This document shows, one piece after another, positions 1-12,256 of a stretch of 64,000 bases of DNA (its first letter is position 1; each line of letters begins with the position of its first letter). The notes under the pieces were generated by a model. That model was given only the letters and a program-made list of their open reading frames with translations, was not told where the DNA came from and made no database searches. The position numbers and the translations under genes were made by a program. Source of the DNA: Rhizophagus irregularis. Its lineage: Eukaryota; Glomeromycota; Glomeromycetes; Glomerales; Glomeraceae. The stretch covers positions 1,984,001 to 2,048,000 of the forward strand of contig NC_089452.1 of the NCBI RefSeq assembly GCF_026210795.1, written 5' to 3'.

Positions 1-1080
1 GGTATGTTATAACTTATAATGGATAGATATAAAGAATTTTCTAAGATTTTTTATTAATACAATAGATCAGTTTCTGGAATTTTTTATGACAAATTAATTG
101 GTATAGTACAAAAGATACTAGGTATAAAATTTCTTGGGATTTATTTTAACAACAATAGGTATGATAAAATTTTTGGTGACTTTTTTTTAATAACAATAGA
201 TTGGTAATAGACAATTATTACTGTGACTAGTAATTATTGAAAACCAATATGATTTGCCAATTCATTATCAGTTCAGTTTTTAATGATTTTTTATTGTCTA
301 TTACCAATCTATTGTTATTAAAAAAAACCACAAAAAATTTTATTAAATCAATCCATTGTACTATACCATCCATTGTACTATGATACCAATCTATTATTGT
401 TATTAAAAAAAAAATAATCACCAAAAATTTAGCATACCTATTGTTATTAATATAAATCTCAGAAAATTTTATTATATCTATCTATTGTACTATACCATTA
501 AAAAAATCTTGGAAAATTTTTTTATTAACCTTATTAAATGTAATCTATTGTTTTATTTATATTACTTATCAGTAATATTAGTGTTACTGTGAACTATAAA
601 AAAAATCTTACTAAAAACAATTATTAACTTCAGTTAATAAGTTAATTGTTTATTACCAATATATTGTTATTAAAAAAAATCATGAAAATTTTTTTATACC
701 AAACTATTATTAAAAAAAAATCTCATTAAATTTTTTTATAAATCTCACTAACACAATCTATTGTTATAAAAAAATCTTTTATTAATTTATTAGTATACTT
801 TCAAAAATAAACTCACTCACTATATCCAAAAGTACACTAGTTATTATTTAAAAAAAAGATCATTTGTTTATTTATTATCAGAAAAAAATAGATTCTTGGT
901 AAAATAAGCCAAAAAAAGAAATTATTATTTAAAAAAAAATTCTTTGTAAAAAAAGACGCCTAAGCGAAAAAAAAGAGCAAAAAAAAAAAAAAATTTGTGC
1001 TTGGTAAAAAAAGTCTAATCAAAAAAATCTAACAAAAAGAAAATTATTATAAAAAAACAAAAAAAAAACAAATTGTTAAT
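1..1080. repeat. Degenerate AT-rich repeat tract
   Basis: This stretch has no credible gene. It is built from degenerate copies of a unit like TACCAATCTATTGTTATTA followed by A-runs. A clear inverted pair sits at about 175-216 and 293-331, where a segment with AATAGATTGGTAATAGACAA is followed by its reverse complement. From about 830 the tract becomes A-rich with motifs like TTGGTAAAAAAAG. Short open frames here are low-complexity by-products. Confidence 0.6.
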
Positions 1081-1405
1081 AAAAAAAAATGTTTATTCTC
1101 GGTAAAAAAAAATTTAGCCAAAAAAATCTAACCAAAAAATACATTTGCACAAGTTTTTATTATATGGCCTCTATAATTTTCCAAAAAATAGAAAGGACTT
1201 TAAATCTATATTCAAATTACAAAATTCACGTGATTTATTATTCGTTTATTATGGTAAATAAATTTTATAAATTTTTTATTTGTCAGAATTTCGTATAGTT
1301 TATATTAAATGTGAATCAATTTATAACTATTTTATTTGTACTATGTGTTAAAGTTCTAATATGAAAATACATTGAACTTGGAAAAAAAAATCGGTAGCTT
1401 AAAAT

Positions 1406-3294
1406 TCACTTATTTCTCTTTTCAAAAACAACTCCGCAAGAACTTGGGGATGTCATTGGACCAAGCCTCCTTTTTTCTTCGATTTTACCACTTTCTGTAC
1501 GGAAATTATATTTCAAAATAGCGTTATGCATAAAAAATTTAATTTCGTTTATAGCAAGTTGTCTTCCAGGACATCTAAATAATTTAATGAACAATTGAAT
1601 TAATTAACGTCTACAAAAAAATTAGAAAAAAAAAAACTTCTTAAATATTATACTTACGCATGTTTACCACCTCCAAATGCTAAATAATTTCTAGTGACTT
1701 TTGATGCTGGAACATTTGCATCTAAATGTCTAAATGGTTCAAATGATTTTGGATTTGGTCCTTGTAATGATTCATCTCCATAAATATCATCAAAATAAAG
1801 ATCAATTAAATAATTTTCTGGTACTTGTAATCCATTAGAGAATGTATAATCTTTTAATATAGCGTGTTGAAGTCCCGTTATAAATCCTGTTAACCTTAAT
1901 GATTCTCTAATAAAACTATCTAATTTCTTCATATTATTAAGAGCTTCAAAAGGAAGTATGCCATTCTCATCCGCTTCTTTATGAACTTCTAATTGTTCCT
2001 CATATAATTCTTGCATATATTCAGGTCGAGATGCTAAATCAATAACAACATTCGCACAGGTTCTCGATGTTGTATGAATTGATACAAAAATGAATGCGCC
2101 TAACTTATCTGCTATAAATGGATAATCAACATTATTAGGATCAAAATCATCTTCTTCCATAGTATCTTGAAGAAAATCATCAGGCCGTTTCCAAGATTCA
2201 CCATATTTTTCTTTATCTTGTAAACGTTTGCAAATTTGTTTCTTAAGATGTTTAATTAATATATTTTGGTGTTTAGCTGCCGGATTATACAATCCTAATC
2301 TTATAATAATACGATTGATATAATTTTGAAGTCCTGGATAAATAAAATCGAGGATTGGTGGGATCATTAAAAATATTGCTGAATCACTTGTAAATTCTGC
2401 AAATGTAGTTATTATTTCCTCATATTGTGACACCTCCTATAAAATGAAAAAAAATAAATAAAATTTTTAATTTTTTTTTTCTTTAAATACATAAATAAAA
2501 AATAAATTAACTTAATTATGTATACTTACTTCACCAACAAAAATATTTGCAATAGGGGTAGAAATAATTTTAGTCATCAATTTATATATATTATAAATAA
2601 CTTTCGGTTCATCACATTCGCCAATTTGTTTTTGGGTAGCTGAATAAAGACTATTTTGCATACGTTCATTATAAAATTTCATTTTATTTAAGATATATTC
2701 TTTAAGTACTTTTGATGCATTTGTAAACCTTTCTAAGGTTTTAAGCATTACATCTCCTGGAAATATTCTTTCAAATGCTTCTGAAAAATCAAACACATCA
2801 TCTCTTGATAATACTTCTTGCGAATGTTCTTTTCCTATGAGTTAGTAGTAAAGTAATTAAAATGAATTTATAGATTAGGACATTTAAAATATTTTATATT
2901 TATTGAAAAAAAAAAATATGTAACTTACCAACAATTATTCTCACTTGACCCCATATATAAAGACAAAAGATATCTCCGTACTAAAAATACGATAATTGAT
3001 AGAAATTAAAAGTTTATTTATTTGACGCTAAAAAAAATTCATGAATTTACAAACCTCTTTTCTACATTGTTTAAGGAATTCTTCGGTATTATACAAATAA
3101 CTATAAGTATGACCAATAATCGGAATTTTATAACGAACGAGTGGCGGCATATTCTAAGAAAATAAAATAAAATTAAAAAATTTGAGATAGTAGGCCATTA
3201 GAAATTTTTATCTTACCAATTTTGGTTCACGCATACGCTTTAGAACGTAAAGCGTTATTATTAGAATGAATCCTAAGATAATAGCTTGATACAT
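1406..3294 (-). CDS. Cytochrome P450 monooxygenase (copy 1, six exons)
   Basis: Spliced model, minus strand: exons 3294-3217, 3153-3055, 2980-2929, 2834-2530, 2436-1658 and 1574-1406, giving 493 codons. All introns are GT-AG. Residues 1-20 form a hydrophobic N-terminal anchor (MYQAIILGFILIITLYVLKR), as expected for a microsomal P450. The I-helix segment reads FVSIHTTS, the K-helix ExxR is ESLR, the meander has FEPFRH, and the heme loop is FGGGKHACPGR with Cys439 as thiolate ligand. The last intron falls inside the heme loop, in the Ala codon just before the Cys. SIHTT-type I-helices occur in fungal ent-kaurene-oxidase-like and indole-diterpene P450s, but the substrate cannot be assigned. The frame is intact and the length normal. 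A close paralog lies at 49665-51557 on the other strand, with identical lengths for exons 1-4. Confidence 0.93.
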
Positions 3295-4990
3295 TCTTTT
3301 TTTTTTGAAATTTGATTATTTTTATCGGTTATTTAAAATATTTTAAAGAAGTATGCTCTTTAAAGAAAAAAAATGAATGCCTTCGCCTTTTATAAAAATT
3401 ATTTATTAATGAGATAAAAAAGAATATTCCAAAGAAGTTTCTCGTGCATTGTTTATGCAAGAATAAATTATAAACTGAAACAAATTTACGTCATTTATTG
3501 TCATAGAATACTAAGAGAAAATCATTTATGCCAAAAATGGAAATCACAGGTCGTGACCGATTATTTACTATTTGTAACACACCGAAAATTAAATCATGTG
3601 ATTATACATAATCTATAATAGTCATGGTACTTATCGCTGAAATTGATTAATTAACCAATATATAACGTACCACAAGCACATATTTAATTTCCTATTTAAT
3701 AAATGTTACTGATGAAATGATTGTATATATAAATTGTACCATAATACTAATCTAAAGATTTGGTTTGTGTATAATTAAATTTTATTTTAATTTGGTAATA
3801 AATTTACCTACGTATAACAATAACCTCCTTAGTTTAATAAATCAGACATGTGATCAATTTTCTAAAAAAAATTTTTATAGCGTAAAGTTAAAGTTAATAG
3901 ATACATGTCAATTTATTTATAAAAATAACTAATAATATGTAATACATCATGATGGAAAGTTGTATTTTAATTTATTAATGTCGTAATTCCTTACCTAATT
4001 CTTGGCGATTTTTTTCTACCTCCTTTTAATTTCTTTTGCCTCTTGTACTTCTTGCTTTAACTCCTCTTTGGCTAAAACTTTTTCCAGTGAATATGGAAAA
4101 ATCTATTCAATTCTAATTTACAAATCCGGGTTATGTTTGGTTATGACTTATGAGAAAGCAAGCCTTTAAATTACTCGAATACTCAAAATAACTACCAAAA
4201 TATATAATGTCTTATAACTACCAGAATTATTAAATAATCTGGGAAGTGTAGCGTTATAATTAATGAAAGAATTAATAGTTTTGAAAGTAATTGGAAAGTT
4301 TAAGCATAATATCACGTGTAATATATTAATGAAGCTTAAAAAGTCGATCACTTCAATTGAAATTCTGTACACGTAATCAACACAATCATGGTTAATAGTT
4401 TCCCATTAATATTTGTTTTTTTTTAAAAAAAAAAAAAATTTTTATGCGTAAACAAATTCATCTAAGTAGATTATTTTGGCATAAAAGATTTAACATTTAA
4501 AATACATAAATGATAATTGATAATTATGTAATAAATTCCCTTTTTCTAAGACACAACGTTGAATTAAAATGTGGCGCAGTACCAGACAATCGGATAAAAT
4601 TTTCAAAATTATAAATTAACTTTAATATAAAATAAAGCAATACCTACTATAAAAGGCTAAAATAAAATTCACATAATAATAACACTTACTATAAAAGGTT
4701 AAATAAAATTCATAAAACAATGACTAGAATTTATTCATTGTTTCCGATTCGTGTAGTAACATTAATGAAATTCATTTTAGGATTCATTTTAAAAAAAAAT
4801 AATGCTCATGGCAATAGAAATATTTAAAACATTTAACTGCCTAAAAAAAGCTTTAAAAAGACAATTTTCTCACATTTTTATCACTTATTTTTAATGACTA
4901 AAAGAATTAATAAAACATGTTATAATTTTATCTTACATTGATGAGCTTTTTTATTTATTCCTTTTTTATTCTTTACATATATATTATTAG
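3295..4990. other. Intergenic DNA, possible coiled-coil gene relic
   Basis: This is mostly featureless AT-rich DNA upstream of the P450. On the minus strand at about 4000-4090 a short stretch reads like a Lys/Glu-rich coiled coil (LEKVLAKEELKQEVQEAKE) and then hits a stop. No start, flanking exons or family could be identified, so it is at best a fragment. The remaining open frames look like chance. Confidence 0.35.
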
Positions 4991-5816
4991 GAATTGTATG
5001 AGTTAGGTCGTGACCCACCGTCATCTTTTAGTGCTGGATGATTTTTTCCATTGGCAAGCGCCCGTGAGTAATAATTTATCACTTTTAATCTTCATGTGTA
5101 AAGACTATAATAACTTTCGCTTGAATATTACGTTATAATTTGGATTAATACTCTGGAGCAGTGATGTGCTCTTGGAAGATTGGAAGCACTATTGGAAGCA
5201 ACTTTGAAAAAATTGGAAGCATAATTTTCTAATAAAACCATTTGGATTGGACAACCAGATTTTTATGTTATTGGAAGTATCACTGCTCTAGAGGTATACT
5301 TTATCTTGATATTCGTCTTGCAAGTGATTATCCATTCAAACCACCAAAGGTATACTTTTGCTTGTATAGTTATTTAATTGCATGATTACGCACTAAATTT
5401 GTTATATATACAGGTGAAGTTTACAACAAGAATCTATCATCCGAATATTACTGATAGTGGAAGTATAGATAGACGTGGATTTCTTAAGGGACCAATGGTC
5501 ACCAGCAATTACTATCTCTAGGGTAATAATTATTTATTATGAATATGTGAAATTTTTATTATATAAAAAAAAATATTAATAAAATCTTTTATCCTATCAA
5601 GTACTCTCGGAATTGTTGAGATATCCAAACCTAGGTATTTATAATTCAATTTTTCATATTCATTATTTTATGATTAATTTAACTGAAAATTATTTATAAA
5701 TAAATAGAATGTGATTTAATGCCCGAAATATCTCAAATCTCAATTGTACAAGACTGATCGTAATCGTTATAAAGATACTGTTAGGGAATCACTCGTAAAT
5801 ATGCTAGTAAGACATT
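4991..5816 (+). pseudogene. Ubiquitin-conjugating enzyme E2 pseudogene
   Basis: Pieces of a UBE2D/Ubc4-like E2 occur in order on the plus strand. ELYELGRDPPSSFSAG is at 4991-5038 and a FHWQA remnant follows. YSGG..YLDIRLASDYPFKPPK covers about 5149-5349 and is interrupted by a 127-bp element. VKFTTRIYHPNITDSGSID is at about 5413-5470, and YKTDRNRYKDTVRESLVNML ends at 5816. Intron-like gaps remain, with GTGAGT after the HWQA segment. The gene is dead by several criteria. The active-site Cys region (normally GSICLDIL) has become GSIDRRGF, an extra G near 5490 shifts the frame ahead of the conserved QWSPA segment, and a stop follows. I saw no first exon with a start codon. Confidence 0.85.
5159..5285. 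mobile_element. hAT-like MITE inside the E2 pseudogene
   Basis: This is a 127-bp insertion bounded by short inverted ends CAGTGAT...ATCACTG. It is flanked by an 8-bp direct repeat, CTCTGGAG at 5151-5158 and CTCTAGAG at 5286-5293, with one mismatch. Removing the element and one repeat restores the E2 codons for Tyr-Ser-Gly-Gly, which shows independently that this is an insertion. Inside, TTGGAAG recurs several times, like the subterminal repeats of hAT elements. Eight-bp duplications and CAGxG ends are hAT hallmarks. It has no coding capacity. Confidence 0.8.
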
Positions 5817-6410
5817 ATAAGATTTTTTTTTCTTTATTGACATTTTTATTATTTTAAGTTTTATTATCAATCATTACATGTCTCACTAATGTCCTATTTT
5901 TAAATATTTTATTTTAAATTTAAATGTAATTATTGATCAAATAAATCTAAAATATCTTTAAAAAGGAAAGTTATTGAGGAAAAATAAATAAGCTTTTAAA
6001 ACCATATGAAATGTGAAAATTTATATATTACTCGATTATTAAGCTAGATAGTTATTTAAAGGTAGATTGAAAATGAGGCGCAGCCTAAAAAATTATCAAA
6101 AACATTTATTACGCACAATAATTAAGTGAAATATTGGTAGTTGTAATTATATCGCAGTTTTACATTTAAACGATCAAATAATGATCATCAAATAAGTATA
6201 AAAAAAATTTAAATCTTTATTTATAGAATATTCATAAATATAAAATCCAATAAATCTACTGTATATATACTAAAATATACTACGTAAATAAATAAAAACA
6301 AAATATAATAATTTATAAAGTATAATGAAAGAAAGATAAAAGTAAAACTAACTTCAACATACAAACTAGTAATTTAAACTATTTTCTCTAACTTTCACAT
6401 AAAAAAACCT
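5817..6410. other. Intergenic, no feature seen
   Basis: AT-rich spacer between the E2 pseudogene and the 3' end of the minus-strand kinase. The region near 6200-6330 probably holds that gene's 3' UTR. Nothing else was supportable. Confidence 0.5.
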
Positions 6411-8307
6411 TCATTCAATATTATGTTCACTATCTTGACAAATTTCATTTAATTCTATAAAAAAAAATAGATTAGATAAATTAGAAAGGAAATATCATAT
6501 TAGTAAAATTAATAAATAATTACTTACCCAATTCACTTAATTGAACATCTAAGCATTCTGAAACTGTATATTATGTATTTATAGTATTTAAACATTAATA
6601 AATTTAAATAAAATAATTATAATAATGATAATTAAGAGAATACTTACTTGGATTTGCTGATGTTGATTGAGCAGTATAATTAGCATCTATTAAAAAAATA
6701 AAATAACATAAATAATGTAAAATGGATTATATGATAAAACAAAATTAAATTTAATTACCTGAACTGAATTGAAAAGATGATAAATCTGATGAATTTACTG
6801 GTTTTGGAAGATTTTTAAAATTTAAAAGTCTACTAGTATAAAATGCTTGTGGGTGTGTTTGGAAGCTTTTGGATTTATCTTCATTTGACCTGTTTTTGAA
6901 TTTTTCTTCTCTAGTTTTATCACATTCTTTTATTTGAAAGTAAATTTCACTATTTTGACTATCGGCACCATCATCCCATTTCTTTAATAGTTGATGTAAT
7001 TCTTTAGTGGTTGGTCTATTTTTTATTTCAGCATCCCAACATTTTATTATCAAATCTGCAAGTAACTTTGGTATGTCATTAGAAATTGTTGGTCTAAGTC
7101 CTTTACATATTTTAAAGGCTAAAAATTCATCATGAGGAATATCATTAAAAGGAATTTCTTCAGAAAGAAATTCATTCATTATTATTCCAAATGAGTAAAT
7201 ATCTGCTGCTTTTGTATATTGGTATCCACGTAAAACTTCTGGTGCCATATATGGTAATACTCCATAAATTCCTTCTTCTTTAACTGATTGCTTTATATTT
7301 GCTGGTTGACACATTCCTAAATCACTTATAAATGGAAGAGAATCAATACCATGCAATATATTACCTGAATGAAAATCTTTGTGAACTTTTTCAGCATTAT
7401 GAATATCTAAAAGTCCTCTTGCAATTTGTTGTAAGTTTTCAATTTTCAATTTATAATTGATATAATTTTTAGATTTATTTAAATAATTTCTCAAATTTCC
7501 ATATTTACAATAATATAAAACCATCATATACTCTTTATTATTTGGATCTTGAGTAATTCCATAACATTGAACAATATCATCATTATAAATCAGAAGATGA
7601 GATTTAATCTAATTATCATTAAAAATGAAAATTTTATTAATAAATAAATGCAAATAACAAACTTTATATATAAGATAAAGTAAGTTTAAATTACCTCATT
7701 TAAAAAATCTGAACATATATCAGAAGAATTATTCAAACTTTTTAATGCATATTTTTCAAAACTATATCTAAACCACTTTTGATTTTCAATATCCCAATAT
7801 TCAATATGTCCTACAGGCCATTCTGCTGAATAAATCTTACCGAAACCACCTTCTGCAATATAAGTGACGTTTTGAAATTTTTCAAAAGGTATCCATTCAA
7901 GACATTTAAGAAAATGTACAGCATTAAGTTGTGATTGTTGTATAAATTCATCAATATGTTTATTTCCACTAGTCCAATTTTTGAAGTTATCCTTAAATCT
8001 TTTAGCATTACAAGATTGACACCAATTGAATCCTGTGCCAGGTTCTTTACATTCTCCACATATTCCATATGCTTGTTTTCTTTTTTCTAAATCTCCTATA
8101 AAAACTACTCTTTCATCTACATTTTCTGATTCAATAGTTGAATCAATAGTAGGAATTGTAACATGGAGCTTTTAATAGACAAAAAATTATTAATATTTTT
8201 AACTACAAAAATTCAATAAATAATTATAATTATTAAAAATATTAAATTGCTATTACCTGATGTTTATCATCAACTTCCTTCCATAAATTTTTTGGCTTTT
8301 CATCCAT
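6411..8307 (-). CDS. TKL-like protein kinase 1 with N-terminal zinc-ribbon-like motif
   Basis: Spliced model, minus strand: exons 8307-8257, 8168-7695, 7608-6759, 6686-6648, 6557-6528 and 6454-6411, giving 495 residues with every junction GT-AG and in phase. Residues 54-70 carry CxxC...CxxC (Cys54, 57, 67, 70), a likely zinc ribbon, followed by WTSGNKHIDEFIQ. The kinase domain has a glycine loop EGGFGKIY (123-130), Lys160 in YALK, catalytic HKDFHSGN (Asp253, Asn258), SDLG in place of DFG (Asp271) and an APE motif. The Arg of HRD is replaced by Lys, so it is a non-RD-type kinase, but catalytic residues remain and activity is plausible. The tail carries HPQAFYTSRLLNF, a motif shared with kinases 2 and 3. 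The three tiny 3' exons (39, 30 and 44 nt) are inferred from splice signals and phase. Substrates are unknown. Confidence 0.9.
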
Positions 8308-9615
8308 ATTAATTAATTTGAGTTGTGAATTATAATTTTAATTTTAGTTATATAAATAAATAACTACGTTACTCAAAATAAATTTCAGAATTATTATAAG
8401 TAAAAGAAAAAAAAATTATGAATTGAACGAAATTCAATAAATTGCGCACATTTATTTGTATTACCATTTGTATTACTATTTGTACAACTATTTTATACAA
8501 ACATTACTATTTTTGTGATTTTGTGACAAAGAAAATTCGTAAGCAGCTGCTGATCATCATAAAAAGAATCTAACCCGAAATGGTTAAAATGATGGTTACA
8601 TAAGGAGATTCAGATCCAAATTTAGACAATGCTTTGGTACGTTTTATAAAGTTTAAAGTAAAAAAATAATTTTACTTCGCATTTTCAGTATTATTTTTTC
8701 GGTAATGTATACGTACATCATATAATTTTTTTTCAAAAATAAAATAGTAACAAGACTATGATAAAACTTTATGCTAAAAACCATTGCCAAATTATATATC
8801 AAAAATAAATTTAGTTTGAATAAAAAATTTTAATAAATTTATTTTAATCAAAGCTAGATGATGACGTTTGCTCATTTTTTACATAAGCTTATTTTGTCTT
8901 TTCGCTAGGAAAATAATTTTTAGATTAACAATAATATTATATGATTATAGTTAAATGAACCTTATCTAGTAAATATGGTAAATAAAAGAAATGTAAGGTA
9001 TTTCATAATATCCATATAGAGAAGTTATTATTACGAAGGTGACCAATATTAAAGAATCAAAAATTTTATTGCATATATGTGAATCAATAATAATTTTGAA
9101 AATGTTATTATACAATTTTAAATTGGGTAGATTTAAACAAAAAGAAAATCTATTTATGTTTTTATTATTTTACGATATTTTATTTAATTTTGTATTGACA
9201 GATGTATTTTATGAATTGAGATCATAATAATCATATCTTCCATATTACCTTTGCACTAATCTTGACGAGGCGTAAAATAATTAAGAGTAAATAAAGTGTA
9301 AAAATTATGCTCACATTTCCATAATAAAATATTAACAAATGTTTTAAAAAAGACAAAAAAAATTCTTCGACAATAAAATAACATCTTTTGTTTAGTGAAA
9401 TTAAGAAAGAAGAAACTCAATAATCCTTTTATGAAATTAATAACAAAATCTTTCCTGTAGTATCGAAATATCATTTAATTATAAAGATTTATGATTATAT
9501 CCAGATACTGCGTTTTGCTGAAAACGTGATGTATATCTCTTAAGAAATGATGTGAATATTGGTGATAAAAATTCATGTCACATTATTAACCCTTCTCTGA
9601 TTTTATCAATAAAAA
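8308..9615. other. Intergenic DNA upstream of kinase 1
   Basis: AT-rich spacer expected to contain the kinase 1 promoter near 8310-8500. I could not identify a specific promoter element, repeat or gene. Short open frames at 9039-9227 and 9256-9474 are low-complexity and unsupported. Confidence 0.5.
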
Positions 9616-10171
9616 ATGAACAACAACAAACTTTTATCAAAATTATCACAAAATTTACTCGAGATTTTAAATGATGAAGAATATTATGATATAATTATTG
9701 AAGCTGTTATGTAAAAATTTCTCGTGCTCATGGTATTTTGTTAATTAATTATTAAAAGAAAAATGATGCAATTTTAACACATATCAAATTAATATCAATT
9801 TCTCCTGAAATTTTTCAAATAATTTAAGATAATAAAGAATTAAATTTAAACATTGTCATAACCATTTAAAGAAAGCTTTCCACCATAAATATACCTAAAA
9901 TAAAAAAAAATGTAAAATTAGAAATGTTAAAATTTACGACATTTTGAAAATGATTCATTCTCAGGACTTCAAAAATATTGTACTGATTTAATGACAAGAA
10001 AACCATATAAGTTATTGAAATCACAAAATTTCTCATCAATTTCTGAGAAATTTTGATCACGCTTATCAAAAATGATAGTAATCAATTAATAAATCAAAAC
10101 CTCATATGACTAGAGAAATTAAATTAAAAACTGTTGATTCAAAAATTATTTACATCTCGGACAAGTTAATT
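9616..10171 (+). pseudogene. BTB-domain protein pseudogene
   Basis: From the ATG at 9616 the frame reads MNNNKLLSKLSQNLLEILND and continues EEYYDIIIEAV before a stop. This is the typical start of the large BTB (often BTB-TLDc) family of Glomeromycotina. Later pieces are in other frames: a CTDLMTRKPYKLLKSQNFSS segment near 9970-10040 and KTVDSKI near 10125-10150. Stops and frameshifts separate them, and the middle of the BTB fold is poorly preserved. No TLDc domain follows. The family assignment rests on recalled family patterns and should be checked by a protein search. Confidence 0.6.
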
Positions 10172-10319
10172 TCTGTAACATAATTAGTTCATCAAATACG
10201 TCTTAGTATTTATTAATGTTTCTTTGAAAGTAGGGATAATAAGGAACGAACAATTTTAAAATACTTTACATTCTTCTATAATAAATATGTCTTTCAGATT
10301 TTCTAAATGACTTTTCATA

Positions 10320-10736
10320 CCCTATGAAAAAAAATTTCTTTAAAATATACTTAAAATGTACTTATATATTTTAAAATATATCTAAAATGTACTTAAAATT
10401 TTTAAATGTACTTATAATATACTTAAAATTGCAATTTTAAGTATATTTAAAGTATAAAATTTTATACTTAAATTACATTTAAAATATACTTAATTGCAAT
10501 TTAAATATAATTTAAGTATAATTTAAGTGCAAAATTTTATACTTTAAATATACTTAAAATTGCAATTTTAAGTATATTTTAAGTATATTTTAAAATGTTA
10601 AGTATATTATATATAAGTATATTTTAAGTATATTTTAAAATGTTAAGTATATTATATATAAGTATATTTTAAGTATATTTTAAAAAATATATAAGTATAT
10701 TTTAAGTACATTTTAAAGAATTTTTTTTTTATAGGG
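10320..10736. mobile_element. Foldback (long inverted repeat) element built of ATACTTAAA units
   Basis: The 417-bp block begins CCCTATGAAAAAAAA and ends with the near-reverse complement TTTTTTTTTATAGGG. It is flanked by ATA at 10317-10319 and 10737-10739, a possible 3-bp target duplication. The arms are almost entirely short repeats of TTAAAATATACTT on the left and AAGTATATTTTAA on the right, so the two halves can pair as one hairpin. No coding capacity. Confidence 0.6.
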
Positions 10737-11974
10737 ATATAAAGATTTTTTACAATAATTTCCACTGAAAATGCTCTATCATATAGCAAATTTGATGAAA
10801 TTTTATCTCGCGAATGTCCATCACGAGATGCGCGAAATAAAAATTTGTATTTAAATGAAATAATAAAATAGTTTAATAAAAGAAATCTTAAAAAGATACA
10901 GAAAACAGTAAAAAGTAATTATTTATTCAAAATGATTAATATAAAATAAGGCTTTCTTCTATTATTAATCAAAACTGATATAATGAATCTTCTGGTTTAA
11001 TGATTTTTGTTCGTTATATTAAGTATCACTTATATTGTTAACAATTTTAATAAAAAAAAATTTTATTAATAATTCAACAGTAAAATGTGATAATTCGGTC
11101 AAAGTTCTGTAATGTATTTAGAAAATCGACAAATGTTATATATTTATTCAAAACTTTTGGTAATTATTGGTTATTAATAATTTTTATCTATCGTAATTTG
11201 CAAATATAGTATTATTTATATTTCTCATTTATAATGAGTTTATATAAATATTCATTTTTATTAAAGGGGCAAGGATCGTTGAAAAGGAAAAAACCCTTTG
11301 AATATATGTACATATTTTTTTTTATCATAGTAGTTGACACGAATTCATTTTTATTAACCTTTCAGTTAACATGATATAAAATCTAGATTGAAGAAGAATT
11401 TAAGTTCACGGAATGTTTCTGGATTGAAAATTAATTCTTTCTGTTAATCATCCCACGTTTTATAAAGTCATGATATAACTTTTCAAACTACGCAGACTCT
11501 GACTCGAATAGGCTATGTTTGGAATGAAGAATTTTCTTTTAAATCAAGTAATTATAAAAGAATTTGCATTTATTATTAAGGACTTGTAACATCTTATAAC
11601 TTTTTATTTTTATTTAATATATTTAAAACTTTGCAACTTAAACTTTTTAAACACAAGTAGAAAATTGTACAATTAAAACATCTAATACTATTTACTTATT
11701 TTAAATTGATTTGATTAAAAAATACATTCAAAAAAAATTAGCAGACACAGATCAAAAAAATTTACAATTACTAATTACTAATGACTAAAAAGAAAAAATA
11801 AAGTTGCCAGTGAATTTTTATGTATTTTGCTTCTCACTTCCTCACTTCCTCTCACTTTTATGTATATTTCACCTTATACATCATCATACAGTTGTAACAG
11901 TGCTAACTAACTATTTCCAAAATTCCAAGAATTAGTAGTTGATTTTTTGAAACACAACGTTGATTTACCAGTAC
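10737..11974. other. Intergenic, no gene seen
   Basis: AT-rich DNA between two small transposable elements. No open frame with recognisable composition and no conserved motif. Runs of TTAATAA-type sequence dominate. Confidence 0.45.
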
Positions 11975-12200
11975 TAGGGATTGGAATCAAAAATCGAATC
12001 TTTTTAAGATTTTTCTTATAGACGACCAACCTGACTTTGAATCAGTTTCTAATTTCAGCAAAAATAATCAGCACTTGGCCGGCATAAAAAATTACTTTGG
12101 AGTCAGGTTAACTTACATGTAAAAAATTGCTGAGAATCAATTCTCAAGAATCGATTTTACTATGTTTTGCCGATTTTCGATTAATCGATTCCAATCCCTA
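11975..12200. mobile_element. hAT-like MITE with perfect 8-bp target duplication
   Basis: This 226-bp element has perfect 14-bp terminal inverted repeats, TAGGGATTGGAATC at the left and GATTCCAATCCCTA at the right. ACCAGTAC is duplicated exactly on both sides (11967-11974 and 12201-12208). The TAGGGATKG-type terminus and 8-bp duplication match the hAT superfamily and resemble the ends of the MITE at 18605-18959. It encodes nothing. Confidence 0.85.
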
Positions 12201-12256
12201 ACCAGTACTATAACATACAGTACATTAATTTTCTTTTCGAACTGTTGGATGTTCTT

